From the IMG/VR virus record IMGVR_UViG_3300044684_000174, positions 1-53,618 of that record: a DNA stretch of 53,618 nucleotides; one strand, written 5' to 3'. The position numbers and the translations under genes are program-made. This DNA comes from a virus. Each line of letters begins with the position of its first letter. The first letter of the stretch is position 1. A model generated the notes under the pieces. It worked only from the letters and a program-made list of their open reading frames with translations. It searched no databases and was not told the origin of the DNA. Of this stretch, positions 13,326-22,049 are shown in pieces.

Positions 13326-15185
13326 ATACCCTACCCCCGAGCGCCCCTGATAAGCTTTCACCACCGTGAACCCCTGCTGATACGGGATCACCTTGCGGTC
13401 CTCTTCATCGTCGTCCCATTTGTCCCCGCCGGTCACCACCCCAAGCGAATCACTAAGCCCGTGCCGCCGGGCGTTGTTGACCAGTAGCACGCACGAGTCG
13501 GCGTCATCCGGGGAGCGCTTGATGCGCTTCTTCATCTCGTCCTTCTTCTCTACGTCCTGTTTCTTACCCGAGTTCTGCTCAATCACCTTGCGGGCGCAAA
13601 ACTGCTCGGTCATGGCAGATTGTAGCGACATCCCGCGAATCACTCCAGCGATCACGGCCGACCGCATATTCATCCAGAGCTGGGTGACCTTCTTGCCGTA
13701 AACCTCCGAGCATAGCCGGGTATCGCCGTTGCCGATAGGCACATCATCTGGGGAACCCATGAACGAGGTCGGGATGAAGTTGATTCGCCCCCCAGATAGC
13801 TTTAGGCAGCTTCCGTAAATCTTGCCGCCGTCGCCCGAGATATCCAATTCAAACTCAGTGCATCCCCGCCGGTCGCACTCCTCGATAAATCGCAAGGCGA
13901 TCTGATCCTCAAACGAAAGCCGCGAATCCTTTGAAGGAGCGATCAGCACCGCATGGGGCTCGATCTCAAGACGTTTCACCCCGTCCGAGCACACCCCGAG
14001 CTTGCCAAAGGCAGCCATACATGGGTCACCATCTTTGCGGAATCCCAGATCCCCGCCACCGAGAACTTTGACTGGGCTCCCCTTCCAGATGGCTTTCGTG
14101 TTGGCGAGGTTTAGCTTTATCACGTCCTGGGTAAGAACCGTGTCCGCGACTTCCGCCGAGTGCGGGAAGCCTTTGACTTGGACCCAGAAGCCCGGCGTGT
14201 CCCGGCCCCCACTACGCCGCTCGATCTCAGCAATCGAGTCCCGGGAGATGATACCACGGAACGGGGGCTTGCCCTCGTACCGCAGATTGGGGCTCTTCTC
14301 CCCGTCGAACCACTCGCAGTATCCGCTACGTGTAGGCCAACCGGTAGCCGTGTTGGTGTCGATAGAGCGGTAACCGTCTTCGTACCCCGGCCCGTAAGGC
14401 TTGGCGGTCTCGTAGAACTGAGTCCCTTCTTTTGGGGCGTTGCCAAGATCAATGATCTGGCAGAAGGGATTCGTGCAAAGGTTAGCCTCGGCCAACGTCG
14501 TGTCGTTGGTCATTAGCTGGCTCTCGTCTTTGATCCAGATCACGTTTTCATTCTTACGGCCGGAGATGGCTGCCAAGGCGTTGTCTCCCTCGTTGCCGGG
14601 CTTAATCATGACCAGGTGGATCGAGTTACGGAAATCCCGGTCGCTCTTGTCGTCGGCTTTGACGTTTTCCTCCAGCACGATCGACTTCTTGTACTCCAGG
14701 AGCACGGCCCCGATCGGGCAGCGGTCATTTCGGAAGAAGTTCTTCATGTACCCCCAGCCCCGCTGCTCGGCTGCCTCACCGCTGGTCGTGGAGAAGAAGA
14801 CACTGGTTGCCCACGGCTTGGCCTTCCAGGCGGTGTAGGCGCACGCCGATGGGATGTAGCTCTTTCCAGATGAACCGCACCCCATGAACACGGGGAACTT
14901 CTCGCAGCAGAACCGGTGTATCTGCCGGTAGGCCCACTCGTTTTTCTCCCCCTCGTGCTCGACCGAGAAAATAAGCGGGTCGTGCCCCCATTGTAGCTTC
15001 ATCATCCCAAGCAGGAAGATTGGCCGCAAAGGCGATCCAAACCGAAGATCGTTGTAGGCTATTGCCTCCACTTCATAGGGGTGCATCGGCTTGCCCTTCC
15101 CGATCTTCTCCCGGATCGCCTTGCGGATCAGCTCGGCTCGCTTCTGAAGGAACTCTTCGCTATACTTGGGGGGAGCGTCGGCCAT
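13314..15185 (-). CDS. terL: Terminase large subunit
   Basis: 623 residues. ATPase: FMGCGSSGKSYI (Walker A, G102-S109), VIWIKDESQ (Walker B, D220 E221). RNase H-like nuclease acids: D379 in LGGGDLGF, D448 in FELDISGDGG and D561/D563 in SPDDADSC. It translocates DNA into the prohead and cuts concatemers. It is transcribed leftward with the UVR-motif gene, against terS and against all virion genes. Start at ATG 15183, four bases after the upstream TAA. Confidence 0.95.
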   Translation of the reverse strand: MADAPPKYSEEFLQKRAELIRKAIREKIGKGKPMHPYEVEAIAYNDLRFGSPLRPIFLLGMMKLQWGHDPLIFSVEHEGEKNEWAYRQIHRFCCEKFPVFMGCGSSGKSYIPSACAYTAWKAKPWATSVFFSTTSGEAAEQRGWGYMKNFFRNDRCPIGAVLLEYKKSIVLEENVKADDKSDRDFRNSIHLVMIKPGNEGDNALAAISGRKNENVIWIKDESQLMTNDTTLAEANLCTNPFCQIIDLGNAPKEGTQFYETAKPYGPGYEDGYRSIDTNTATGWPTRSGYCEWFDGEKSPNLRYEGKPPFRGIISRDSIAEIERRSGGRDTPGFWVQVKGFPHSAEVADTVLTQDVIKLNLANTKAIWKGSPVKVLGGGDLGFRKDGDPCMAAFGKLGVCSDGVKRLEIEPHAVLIAPSKDSRLSFEDQIALRFIEECDRRGCTEFELDISGDGGKIYGSCLKLSGGRINFIPTSFMGSPDDVPIGNGDTRLCSEVYGKKVTQLWMNMRSAVIAGVIRGMSLQSAMTEQFCARKVIEQNSGKKQDVEKKDEMKKRIKRSPDDADSCVLLVNNARRHGLSDSLGVVTGGDKWDDDEEDRKVIPYQQGFTVVKAYQGRSGVGYSAR

Positions 15186-15189
15186 CAGC

Positions 15190-15939
15190 TTACAAACTCT
15201 CTACAGCAGCGAGGTTCTGAAGGGCTTTGATGACTTGCCACTTGTTCTTTTTGTGGACGTCCTGGACACCCTTGGTCTTCGCGTACTCGCGAACAAGTTC
15301 AACGTCCATCGTCTTCAGAGCTTCAATCGAATACTCTTGCCCAGGGATGAGACCGAAAGCCGTGATATCGGATTTCTCGTCCGTCACGTCAGCCGTTGGG
15401 TCCGTCTCCACTTGAGCAGGAAGTTGACCGTGGATGGCCCCCGCCCAGACGACCAGATATTCGCCATGATGGATCTGATCGATCCAGTTCGATGTGGCCT
15501 GAGACTGGAGAAACTGAAAGGCTTGGTTCTTGTTGAGCGGGTCCGGGATCGCTTCGATGAGGATGTTTTTTGCACCGGTAGATTCTTGGGTGATGGCTTC
15601 AAAAGCTTTGTCGTATGCCGCTTGGAGTTCGGTAGGAGGGATCGACTTGTAGCCTTGCTTGATCGCAAGCCCGCGTTCGACTTCGAGTCCGTTGGCCTGG
15701 TCCCGGTACTGTGCGGCGCTTGTGTAATCCCGCCGGGCCGCAGCTTGGCGTTCTGCTACCCCCAGCTCTTCAATGCGGAATGCCAACTCCGCATCTTGCG
15801 GGGAGCCGGAGAGCCCTAGTTGCGGGTTATGCAGTACCCATAAGTTCTCGACAGCCAAGGACTTTGCAAAGGCTGCGGCGAGATTAAGCGCGGCTAAATC
15901 GGTATCGTCGAATACGAGTAGGATGAGGCTTTGTATCAT
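15190..15939 (-). CDS. Unknown protein with UVR-like motif and SAP/HeH-like end, 249 aa
   Basis: Residues 62-87 (AERQAAARRDYTSAAQYRDQ, then ANGLE) match the UVR helical-hairpin motif of UvrB/UvrC: paired hydrophobics, AA, and the closing RD. The last 45 residues (YSIEALKTMDVELVREYAKT, then NKWQVIKALQNL) resemble the HeH/SAP/Rho-N helix-extended-loop-helix that binds nucleic acid. The N-terminus is a hydrophobic helix-strand unit. It is co-transcribed with terL, four bases upstream, so a packaging or DNA-end role is a fair guess. No full-length family recognised. Confidence 0.55.
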   Translation of the reverse strand: MIQSLILLVFDDTDLAALNLAAAFAKSLAVENLWVLHNPQLGLSGSPQDAELAFRIEELGVAERQAAARRDYTSAAQYRDQANGLEVERGLAIKQGYKSIPPTELQAAYDKAFEAITQESTGAKNILIEAIPDPLNKNQAFQFLQSQATSNWIDQIHHGEYLVVWAGAIHGQLPAQVETDPTADVTDEKSDITAFGLIPGQEYSIEALKTMDVELVREYAKTKGVQDVHKKNKWQVIKALQNLAAVESL

Positions 15940-15961
15940 GGTGGTGTAGTGGTTATAAGCG

Positions 15962-15973
15962 TTGACTTCTTAC
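15962..15973 (+). promoter_or_regulatory. Candidate rightward promoter element before the virion operon
   Basis: TTGACTTCTTAC then AAAAAT, the counterpart of the element before terS at 10021. It lies in the narrow gap between divergent genes at 15939 and 15989. Confidence 0.3.
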
Positions 15974-15988
15974 GTTTTACCCTTAAAA

Positions 15989-17050
15989 ATGTCAATCCGT
16001 ATGGCCGGTAACCCTTGCGAACCAAGTCCATGTGCTGGTGTTTCGGCCAGCCTCCCAAGCAACTGTCAGTGCGCTGACCCAGGCACAGTATCGTCTGGGC
16101 TCAACGTCATTGTGTCGGATTCGGGAACTTGCCCACGGCGGCTTCTGCCATTGCGCGACGTGAGCTTGAATGTGCTCAACGGCCTGTTGATGGTCCAGCA
16201 AGATCCTGTCAGCGGAGCGCAAACGCCGAATGTGGTTTGGACTCAGCAACCGGCTATTCCTTACCCGACTCTAGCTATCACCGCAAACGCGTCTTTCAGT
16301 TCGTTCGTAGTAGCAACAGGCGCTACCGGGCTTCATTACCGGCTGACACCTCCGGCTACCGCGAACCTGGCACTTCAGACAGATGGTGTAGGGGGGTTCA
16401 AGCTTGCGGCGTTCCCGCTTACCAACATACCTGACCCGCTAACGATCGGGACCATTACAGCTAACACAGCCATCGTCTGCAATGGGTTGCTCACTCTTGG
16501 CAATGTCAATGGCGCTGCGATTCCATCGGGGACGATTGCTAGTGCTATAGGGTTGAGTGCTACTAATACCTTGGTTAAGGGCAGCCCGTCTGTGCAATCT
16601 GCTAAAGCGATGTACTATGAGGATACTGTTCGTGATAACACTCAAACCAATTTTCCTAACCAAAATTTAGTAGCCAATGGTAATTGCTACATAGGTAACG
16701 AGCTTAGTGACGCTAGCGGCCTTGCGCACGTACAGGATTCATTTACTATAAAAATAGACCAAGCAGGTAGCTATCAGATTGATTGGGCAGGCGTATTTGG
16801 GAAGCCCATAGTAAACTCGGCTTCATCTCCCGCAGTATGGCTTTATATAAATGGGGTCTGCAAGAACGCGGGTGCTGGCGGTCTATCTGTTAACTATACT
16901 TATCAGGTAGGTGCTACTACTGTTGGATCGCATTTAACTTCATTGAATGTTGGAGACTTGATTTCCTTAAAAATTAGCTCCACAGCGGCTACGGTGGTAG
17001 GGTGCCAGCTTAGAAACTTACAACTGATCCTGACTCGTTACGCGCCGTAA
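15989..17050 (+). CDS. Virion/receptor-binding protein candidate, Cys-rich N-terminus, C1q-like end
   Basis: 353 residues from ATG 15989. The N-terminus has CEPSPCAGVS, CQCADP and GTCP: six Cys in the first 50 residues. The centre is low-complexity beta sequence rich in Ala, Thr and Asn, as in fibres. The last 110 residues (FTIKIDQAGSYQIDWAGVFG, WLYINGVCKNAG, LNVGDLISLKIS, LRNLQLILTRY) follow a TNF/C1q-type jelly roll, common at receptor-binding tips of phages. First gene of the virion operon. GC falls and codon use shifts in the C-terminal third, as often seen where fibre tips are swapped. Confidence 0.55.
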   Translation: MSIRMAGNPCEPSPCAGVSASLPSNCQCADPGTVSSGLNVIVSDSGTCPRRLLPLRDVSLNVLNGLLMVQQDPVSGAQTPNVVWTQQPAIPYPTLAITANASFSSFVVATGATGLHYRLTPPATANLALQTDGVGGFKLAAFPLTNIPDPLTIGTITANTAIVCNGLLTLGNVNGAAIPSGTIASAIGLSATNTLVKGSPSVQSAKAMYYEDTVRDNTQTNFPNQNLVANGNCYIGNELSDASGLAHVQDSFTIKIDQAGSYQIDWAGVFGKPIVNSASSPAVWLYINGVCKNAGAGGLSVNYTYQVGATTVGSHLTSLNVGDLISLKISSTAATVVGCQLRNLQLILTRYAP

Positions 17051-17054
17051 CAAC

Positions 17055-18908
17055 ATGGCAACGGCTACCCCCATTTTCGACGGTCACGACGCGCTAACAG
17101 GCATGGAAGGGGGCAACCCTTCTATCATCGGCGCGTCGAGCTGTGCTAATGCGGTAAACCGTAGTTTCCGTGGGGGGTACAACAGGACCAGGACGCCCTT
17201 TCGGGAACTGGCTTTGACATTTGCCAGTGATGCGGATGCGCAGTTGTTCCGGACTGGCAATGTCCAAGGGGCTTTTTTCTATTCAGGCCGGCCGCCTACC
17301 ACCAACCAGGTAATCGGTGGATCGGTCCCGCTCTACTGGCCAAACTACATCGTGGTGGCAATCGCGGGAACCATATTCGGGATTCAGCTCTCAGGCAAGA
17401 CTGGGACTGTTATTAACATCAGAAGTGGTAACAACCCGCTCCTGATGCACACCTGGTTTGAGCAGGGTTACGAGTGGCTCTTTGCCCAGAACGGGGAAGA
17501 GAACTGCATCATCTGGAACGGGCAAGACCCCACCAACGCGAAGAACTGTTTCCGCAGTCAGCCGACGCTAAACCAGATGCCCACGGGCGGCCCAATGGCT
17601 TTCATCTACGGCCGGATGGTGGTCACTAGCGCTGATGGGCGAAACCAGATTGCGGTCAGCGACATAGCTTACGGCAACCACCAAAATAATTCCAGTGACA
17701 TCTACATGTTCACGGATCAGACGTACTGGAACGAAGGCGGGTATTTCGACATCGCGGCATCGCTCGGCGACATCATGGGGATCACGCCGATGCCTTACCT
17801 GGACACGGGCTCTGGCCAGAATGAGCTGGTGGTGTTGTGCCGCAATGGAGCCACGTCTTTTGACTTTTCGGCTCCGCGCGCAAACTGGCTAAACACCCAG
17901 GTGCAACGCATCAGCTTAGTAGGGATGGGATGCGCGTCTACCCACTCTCTCGCGCTCGTTAATGGGGATTTGGTGTACAAGAGCAAGGACGGCATTCGCA
18001 CTTACCGAAATAGCCGCCAGGAGTTCGCCAGCGGGTACAGTCAAGTCCCGATTAGCTATGACGTGGACAAGTGGCTATCCCAAGAGAACAAATCGCTTTT
18101 GGAGTTCTCCAGCCAGATTAGTTGGAACAACATGCTTTTTTCCACGGTAATGCCGATGATGCAGGCGAACGTTACGCCTGGTTATGGCTATCACCGTTAC
18201 CACCGTGGAATGGTAGTGCTGGATTTCCAGACCAACAATAAGCTCTCCGGGTCCACCCCTATGTGGTATGGGCTTTGGACTGGCATCCGGCCGACTGCGT
18301 TGGTGCAAGGCTACGATGGCGGGAACCACCGGGCCTTTGTTTTTAGCTTCGATTGCGACGGACAAAACCGGGTCTACGAGTTCGAGGAGCAGGGGGATTA
18401 CGACTTCGGCAACGGACAAAGGAGTGCGATCGTTTCGTTCTACGACACGCCGAGGTATTGCGGGATTCAAAGCAATCGGTTTACTCACAAGCGATTGATC
18501 GGCGGCAATATCGAGCTGAGTGAGATCAATGACCCGGTGGGCTTGACCATTCAGTATAAACTAGACAACGCTCCGGTGTTCCTGGATTGGAAAAGCACCA
18601 CAGTTGGGTGCACTTGCACCGGCTTAGGTCAAAACCAGAGTTGGGATCGCAAGGACTTAGGCCAGCCCAACGACGCTTGCGTAGACGGCAGCCGGTTTCT
18701 GGCGAACATCTTCAGGGCGTCACAGTTCCGCATTAAGCTCACAGGGGCCGCCACCGTGGACCGGTTTGGTGTAACGATGGTCACCAAGGAGCAGACCAAC
18801 AAAGACAACTTCGCGGAGCCTACCGCTTGCGCAGTTCCCTCGGCACCATGCTCAACGGTACAATGCCCGGATACCGGAGATTTTGATTACTCGATTGTAA
18901 ACTGTTAG
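17055..18908 (+). CDS. Tail tubular/nozzle-like protein (beta-rich, 617 aa)
   Basis: A long beta-strand-rich protein with repeated hydrophobic-aromatic strands (GYEWLFAQNGEENCIIWNG, GGPMAFIYGRMVVTSADGRN, NELVVLCRNGATSFDFSAP, NGDLVYKSKDGIRTY) like a propeller, as in the tail tubular B/stabilisation proteins of short-tailed phages. The C-terminus has a Cys cluster and ends in Cys (ACAVPSAPCSTVQCPDTG ... NC). Preceded by the fibre-like gene and followed by an IPT protein and a tubular A-like protein. Confidence 0.6.
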   Translation: MATATPIFDGHDALTGMEGGNPSIIGASSCANAVNRSFRGGYNRTRTPFRELALTFASDADAQLFRTGNVQGAFFYSGRPPTTNQVIGGSVPLYWPNYIVVAIAGTIFGIQLSGKTGTVINIRSGNNPLLMHTWFEQGYEWLFAQNGEENCIIWNGQDPTNAKNCFRSQPTLNQMPTGGPMAFIYGRMVVTSADGRNQIAVSDIAYGNHQNNSSDIYMFTDQTYWNEGGYFDIAASLGDIMGITPMPYLDTGSGQNELVVLCRNGATSFDFSAPRANWLNTQVQRISLVGMGCASTHSLALVNGDLVYKSKDGIRTYRNSRQEFASGYSQVPISYDVDKWLSQENKSLLEFSSQISWNNMLFSTVMPMMQANVTPGYGYHRYHRGMVVLDFQTNNKLSGSTPMWYGLWTGIRPTALVQGYDGGNHRAFVFSFDCDGQNRVYEFEEQGDYDFGNGQRSAIVSFYDTPRYCGIQSNRFTHKRLIGGNIELSEINDPVGLTIQYKLDNAPVFLDWKSTTVGCTCTGLGQNQSWDRKDLGQPNDACVDGSRFLANIFRASQFRIKLTGAATVDRFGVTMVTKEQTNKDNFAEPTACAVPSAPCSTVQCPDTGDFDYSIVNC

Positions 18909-18914
18909 AAGCCT

Positions 18915-19679
18915 ATGGCCGGTAATTCTCAAAACTCAATGCCGATTGTGGCCGCGACGTGTCCCTCAGACAGGCAATGTGTCAGGAATGGAACTGACGT
19001 ATTGAATCTAGTCCAGGATTTCTGTTCAGTTGGTGGAACCGCTGGCAACTCTGGATCGTCTCTCCCAACTCAGGACTCGACCGGCGCGCAGGCTTTGCAG
19101 ATTGCCCAGCAAAACACTGCGGCTATTCAGGGTGTTCTTGCCAAGCTTCCAGATACCCGGTTTGCGACTAACTTTGCTCCCGTACCGCCAGCAGTGAGCG
19201 GGGTTAGCACCGCGGGCATTTCTTGGACTGTGCCGTTAGGCACTACCAACTACATCGTGCACCTAAGCTTCCAAGGCCCGGATAGCAATGCAGCGATCAG
19301 CGCGGCTTTCAACTGGTGGGTAGTTCAAGGGAGCCAGACCACCACAGGATGCACTATCCACTTTGATTCTGCACCGGCAAAGAGCGTCGGGCTCACATTC
19401 GCGTGGGCGGTTACCGCTCCCCCGAATGCCATTGCCTCCGGCCCTACGTTCGCGGGAGTTAACCCGACTCACGCTGCCGTGGGTTCATCTGTAACGATAT
19501 ACGGAAGCGGGTTTACTGGCGCAACCGAGGTGGACTTCAATAGCACTCCAGCTAGCTTTACCGTCGTTAGTGATACTGTGATTACCGCCACCGTGCCTAC
19601 GGGTGCCACTACTGGGGCTATAACCATCCAGACGGGAAGCGGCAGCGTAATTTCAACCTCTAGCTTTGCTATACCGTAA
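18915..19679 (+). CDS. Virion protein with C-terminal IPT/TIG domain
   Basis: 254 residues. The last 77 (residues 177-253, GVNPTHAAVGSSVTIYGSGF, then DTVITATVPTGATTGAITIQ) are a clear IPT/TIG Ig-like domain. The middle is a fibronectin-like beta domain (ISWTVPLGTTNYIVHLSF). The N-terminus has two Cys (TCPSDRQC). IPT domains in phages decorate tails and capsids and bind surface sugars weakly. Confidence 0.7.
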   Translation: MAGNSQNSMPIVAATCPSDRQCVRNGTDVLNLVQDFCSVGGTAGNSGSSLPTQDSTGAQALQIAQQNTAAIQGVLAKLPDTRFATNFAPVPPAVSGVSTAGISWTVPLGTTNYIVHLSFQGPDSNAAISAAFNWWVVQGSQTTTGCTIHFDSAPAKSVGLTFAWAVTAPPNAIASGPTFAGVNPTHAAVGSSVTIYGSGFTGATEVDFNSTPASFTVVSDTVITATVPTGATTGAITIQTGSGSVISTSSFAIP

Positions 19680-20647
19680 TGAATTTAGCCCTTGGGGAAG
19701 TATTAGGCCCAGTAGCCCCGAATGTGGGTGATAGTGGCATCTGTCTTTTAACCGACAGGCAAGCGGCCGTGGACGCCGTAAACCGCGCCCAGCGGCTCTT
19801 GATTGTGCGTCTTGACGCGAAAGGGACTGTGGTGCCGCGTTGCATTGACGTGTGCCAGGAGGTATTCGCGCTTCCGCCGGAGATCAACGAGATTCGCAGC
19901 GTGATGGTTGACGGGCAAGAAGCTGTGCAGCGTGAGCAGTCTTACGAGATGGGCAGGCACCGCGGATCCCACCATTGGCGGCATCACTGCCATGGCCATG
20001 AACTGATGGACTTAGGCGATGGATGGGCGACCCCGACCTTGTTGCCGCAAATTCCCAACGCGCATCTTGCAATCTCCGGAGTCGATGCAGACGCGGGAAA
20101 GACGCTTACCTTCCGGGTCTTAAACCGGTACAATCAGTGGGTTACCGAGAACCTCACGATTCAGGTTGACCGGCAGATGGACTTCACTCAGACCGATTGT
20201 TACGATGTACAGTTTTGCAGCAAGCCGGTCACGGCAGGGCCGGTGAACGTGTATTGGGTTGCCCCCGATGGCACCTACGGGCTGCTAGCCACCTATGGGC
20301 CGAATATCACTAGCCCCACTTACCGCCGTAAGAGGCTGCCAAAGCATCACGGACACCACAAGATTCACCGGGTCAAGATCCTTGGGAAACTTCGCTACTT
20401 CCCCGCCTCCGCGGACGCCGATCAACTCGTGATCGGGAATCTTGATGCCATCATTTGGGGTGTGAAGGCCATCACCGCGCAAACCCTTGGCGATGCAAAA
20501 TCGTTCGACCAGTATATCGCTCTGGCAGTTAATGAACTGGAACAGGAACTTCGAGACGAAGAGTCTGATGCGACCGTAGCTCCGATACAGGTTTCAACCG
20601 GATGCAGCTTTAATCAAAGGAGAGCACATGGCCGCCACTGGCACTGA
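19679..20647 (+). CDS. Tail tubular A/adaptor-like protein, His-rich, 322 aa
   Basis: Start overlaps the previous stop (TAATG). VDAVNRAQRLLIVRL early on resembles the helical start of tail tubular A/adaptor proteins, followed by RCIDVCQEVFALPPEI and a beta domain. A His-rich loop (GRHRGSHHWRHHCHGHE, near residue 100) and KHHGHHKIHR (near 228) are odd and could hold metal. The C-terminal helix QYIALAVNELEQELRDEE fits a connector tail. The family call is tentative. Confidence 0.5.
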   Translation: MNLALGEVLGPVAPNVGDSGICLLTDRQAAVDAVNRAQRLLIVRLDAKGTVVPRCIDVCQEVFALPPEINEIRSVMVDGQEAVQREQSYEMGRHRGSHHWRHHCHGHELMDLGDGWATPTLLPQIPNAHLAISGVDADAGKTLTFRVLNRYNQWVTENLTIQVDRQMDFTQTDCYDVQFCSKPVTAGPVNVYWVAPDGTYGLLATYGPNITSPTYRRKRLPKHHGHHKIHRVKILGKLRYFPASADADQLVIGNLDAIIWGVKAITAQTLGDAKSFDQYIALAVNELEQELRDEESDATVAPIQVSTGCSFNQRRAHGRHWH

Positions 20648-21080
20648 GGAATGCCCGATTGATAAGGCTGAACTGGAGCGCAAGCTTTTACCCATTGGGG
20701 ACTTGCAGTGTGAGCTTGTTCATCTTTTTGCCCCGGGCGTCTACATTCGCGGGATACACATGCCTGCCGGAGCATGGGTGCTTGGCCACGAGCATAAGAC
20801 CGAGCACTTCAATATTGTGCTGACAGGCAAAGCCAACGTGGTGATGGATGGAAAGAAGGTAGAAGAGATTTCCGCTCCCGCCATTTTTAAGAGCGGCCCC
20901 GGAGTGCGAAAACTCCTATTCATCGTTGAAGACATGCACTGGCTGACGGTTCACCCAACCGATGAAACCAACGTTGCTAAACTAGAAGATATGCTAGTGG
21001 TTAAAAGCGAAGCATGGAGGGAGCACCATGCTAGCTTAGAACAAGAAAAGATGAACTCTATTGAGGAGTCGCAGTTATGA
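20628..21080 (+). CDS. Cupin-fold protein in the virion operon
   Basis: 150 residues with a strong SD (AAAGGAG, 20616-20622), which is unusual in this genome. It overlaps the previous gene by 20 bases. GHEHKTEHFNIVLTGKANVV (H54, H56, H60) and HWLTVHP later form a metal-type cupin site; the pattern HxH...H fits a RmlC-like barrel. Phage cupins of this type lie next to tail genes in many podophages and their job is unsettled. A metal-binding structural or isomerase-like role is possible. Confidence 0.7.
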   Translation: MAATGTEECPIDKAELERKLLPIGDLQCELVHLFAPGVYIRGIHMPAGAWVLGHEHKTEHFNIVLTGKANVVMDGKKVEEISAPAIFKSGPGVRKLLFIVEDMHWLTVHPTDETNVAKLEDMLVVKSEAWREHHASLEQEKMNSIEESQL

Positions 21081-22021
21081 GCTACATGGCACTTGGCGGA
21101 ATGGTCGTTGGCGGACTTGTGGGGGCCGGCGGCGCGGCACTCGCTGGGAAGCGAAACATGTACCAGCCTGAACTGTTTCACCCAAAAGCGTTTGATCTTA
21201 GCAATGCTCTTAGTTCGTGGCAAAGCATCGTTAAAGGTAATTGGGGTGATGCAACTCAGATGGCTTCCGCTGCCGACGACTTTAGCCGTGGTCAAGCGGA
21301 AGAAACTAATGCTTTCAACCGTGGCCAAGCGTCCCAGACCAATGCGTTCAACCGTGGCCAAGCAGCCCAGACCAATGCTTTCAACCTAAATCAAGCGTTG
21401 AAGGATTACACTACTATTCAGCCGGATTTCACCGCGATACAAAAAACTGTTGGGGACAATGCTCTGTCCTTTGCCAAGGGTGAACTTCCTGCTGATGTGG
21501 TGTCAAGTATTGGGCGAGCAGCAGCTTCGCAGGGGATTCAAAATGGATTTGCAGGTGGCAACCACACAGGAACTAGCTTTATAGGAAACGGCGCGGCTAC
21601 ATCCCTTGATCTGCGCAATCTAGGGGTTAGCAGTCTTGACCTCGCGCAGATGGGAACTAATCTGGGGATGCAAGTTAATTCCCAAGCCAAAGCTTTATCC
21701 CCCGACCTTGTAAACCCTGGCATCATAAATCCTGGTATCGTTAGCCCGGTTCTCTCTAGCCCTATGTCGTTCCTGCCGGGGTTGGACACCGCCTTGAACA
21801 TCGGGATGAGCAACAACAACGACTTGAACAGCGCAAATCTATCCAACATCGCCGCGCTGAACAAGTACGAACAGGAGAAGCTGGACGCTGATTACGCGTA
21901 CCGCATGCAAATATACAACGGGGCAATGAGCGGTATGAAAGCTGGATCAAGTATGGGAGGTGGTGGAATGGGCGGAGGTGGCGGCGGAATGGGAGGTATG
22001 ATGGGTGGAATGATGGGTTGA
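21077..22021 (+). CDS. Internal virion/ejection protein with glycine zipper and 11-residue repeats
   Basis: 314 residues. The N-terminus MALGGMVVGGLVGAGGAALA is a glycine-zipper membrane helix typical of T7 gp14-like ejection proteins. Residues 71-103 hold three 11-residue repeats, RGQAxxTNAFN, and the 70s form a Gln/Asn-rich helix. The C-terminus is a Gly/Met-rich tail (about 24 residues of GGGM type). It probably forms part of the DNA-delivery channel in the host membrane. Confidence 0.65.
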   Translation: MSYMALGGMVVGGLVGAGGAALAGKRNMYQPELFHPKAFDLSNALSSWQSIVKGNWGDATQMASAADDFSRGQAEETNAFNRGQASQTNAFNRGQAAQTNAFNLNQALKDYTTIQPDFTAIQKTVGDNALSFAKGELPADVVSSIGRAAASQGIQNGFAGGNHTGTSFIGNGAATSLDLRNLGVSSLDLAQMGTNLGMQVNSQAKALSPDLVNPGIINPGIVSPVLSSPMSFLPGLDTALNIGMSNNNDLNSANLSNIAALNKYEQEKLDADYAYRMQIYNGAMSGMKAGSSMGGGGMGGGGGGMGGMMGGMMG

Positions 22022-22049
22022 GTCGTGTGAACTAACCGGAGTAACCAAC

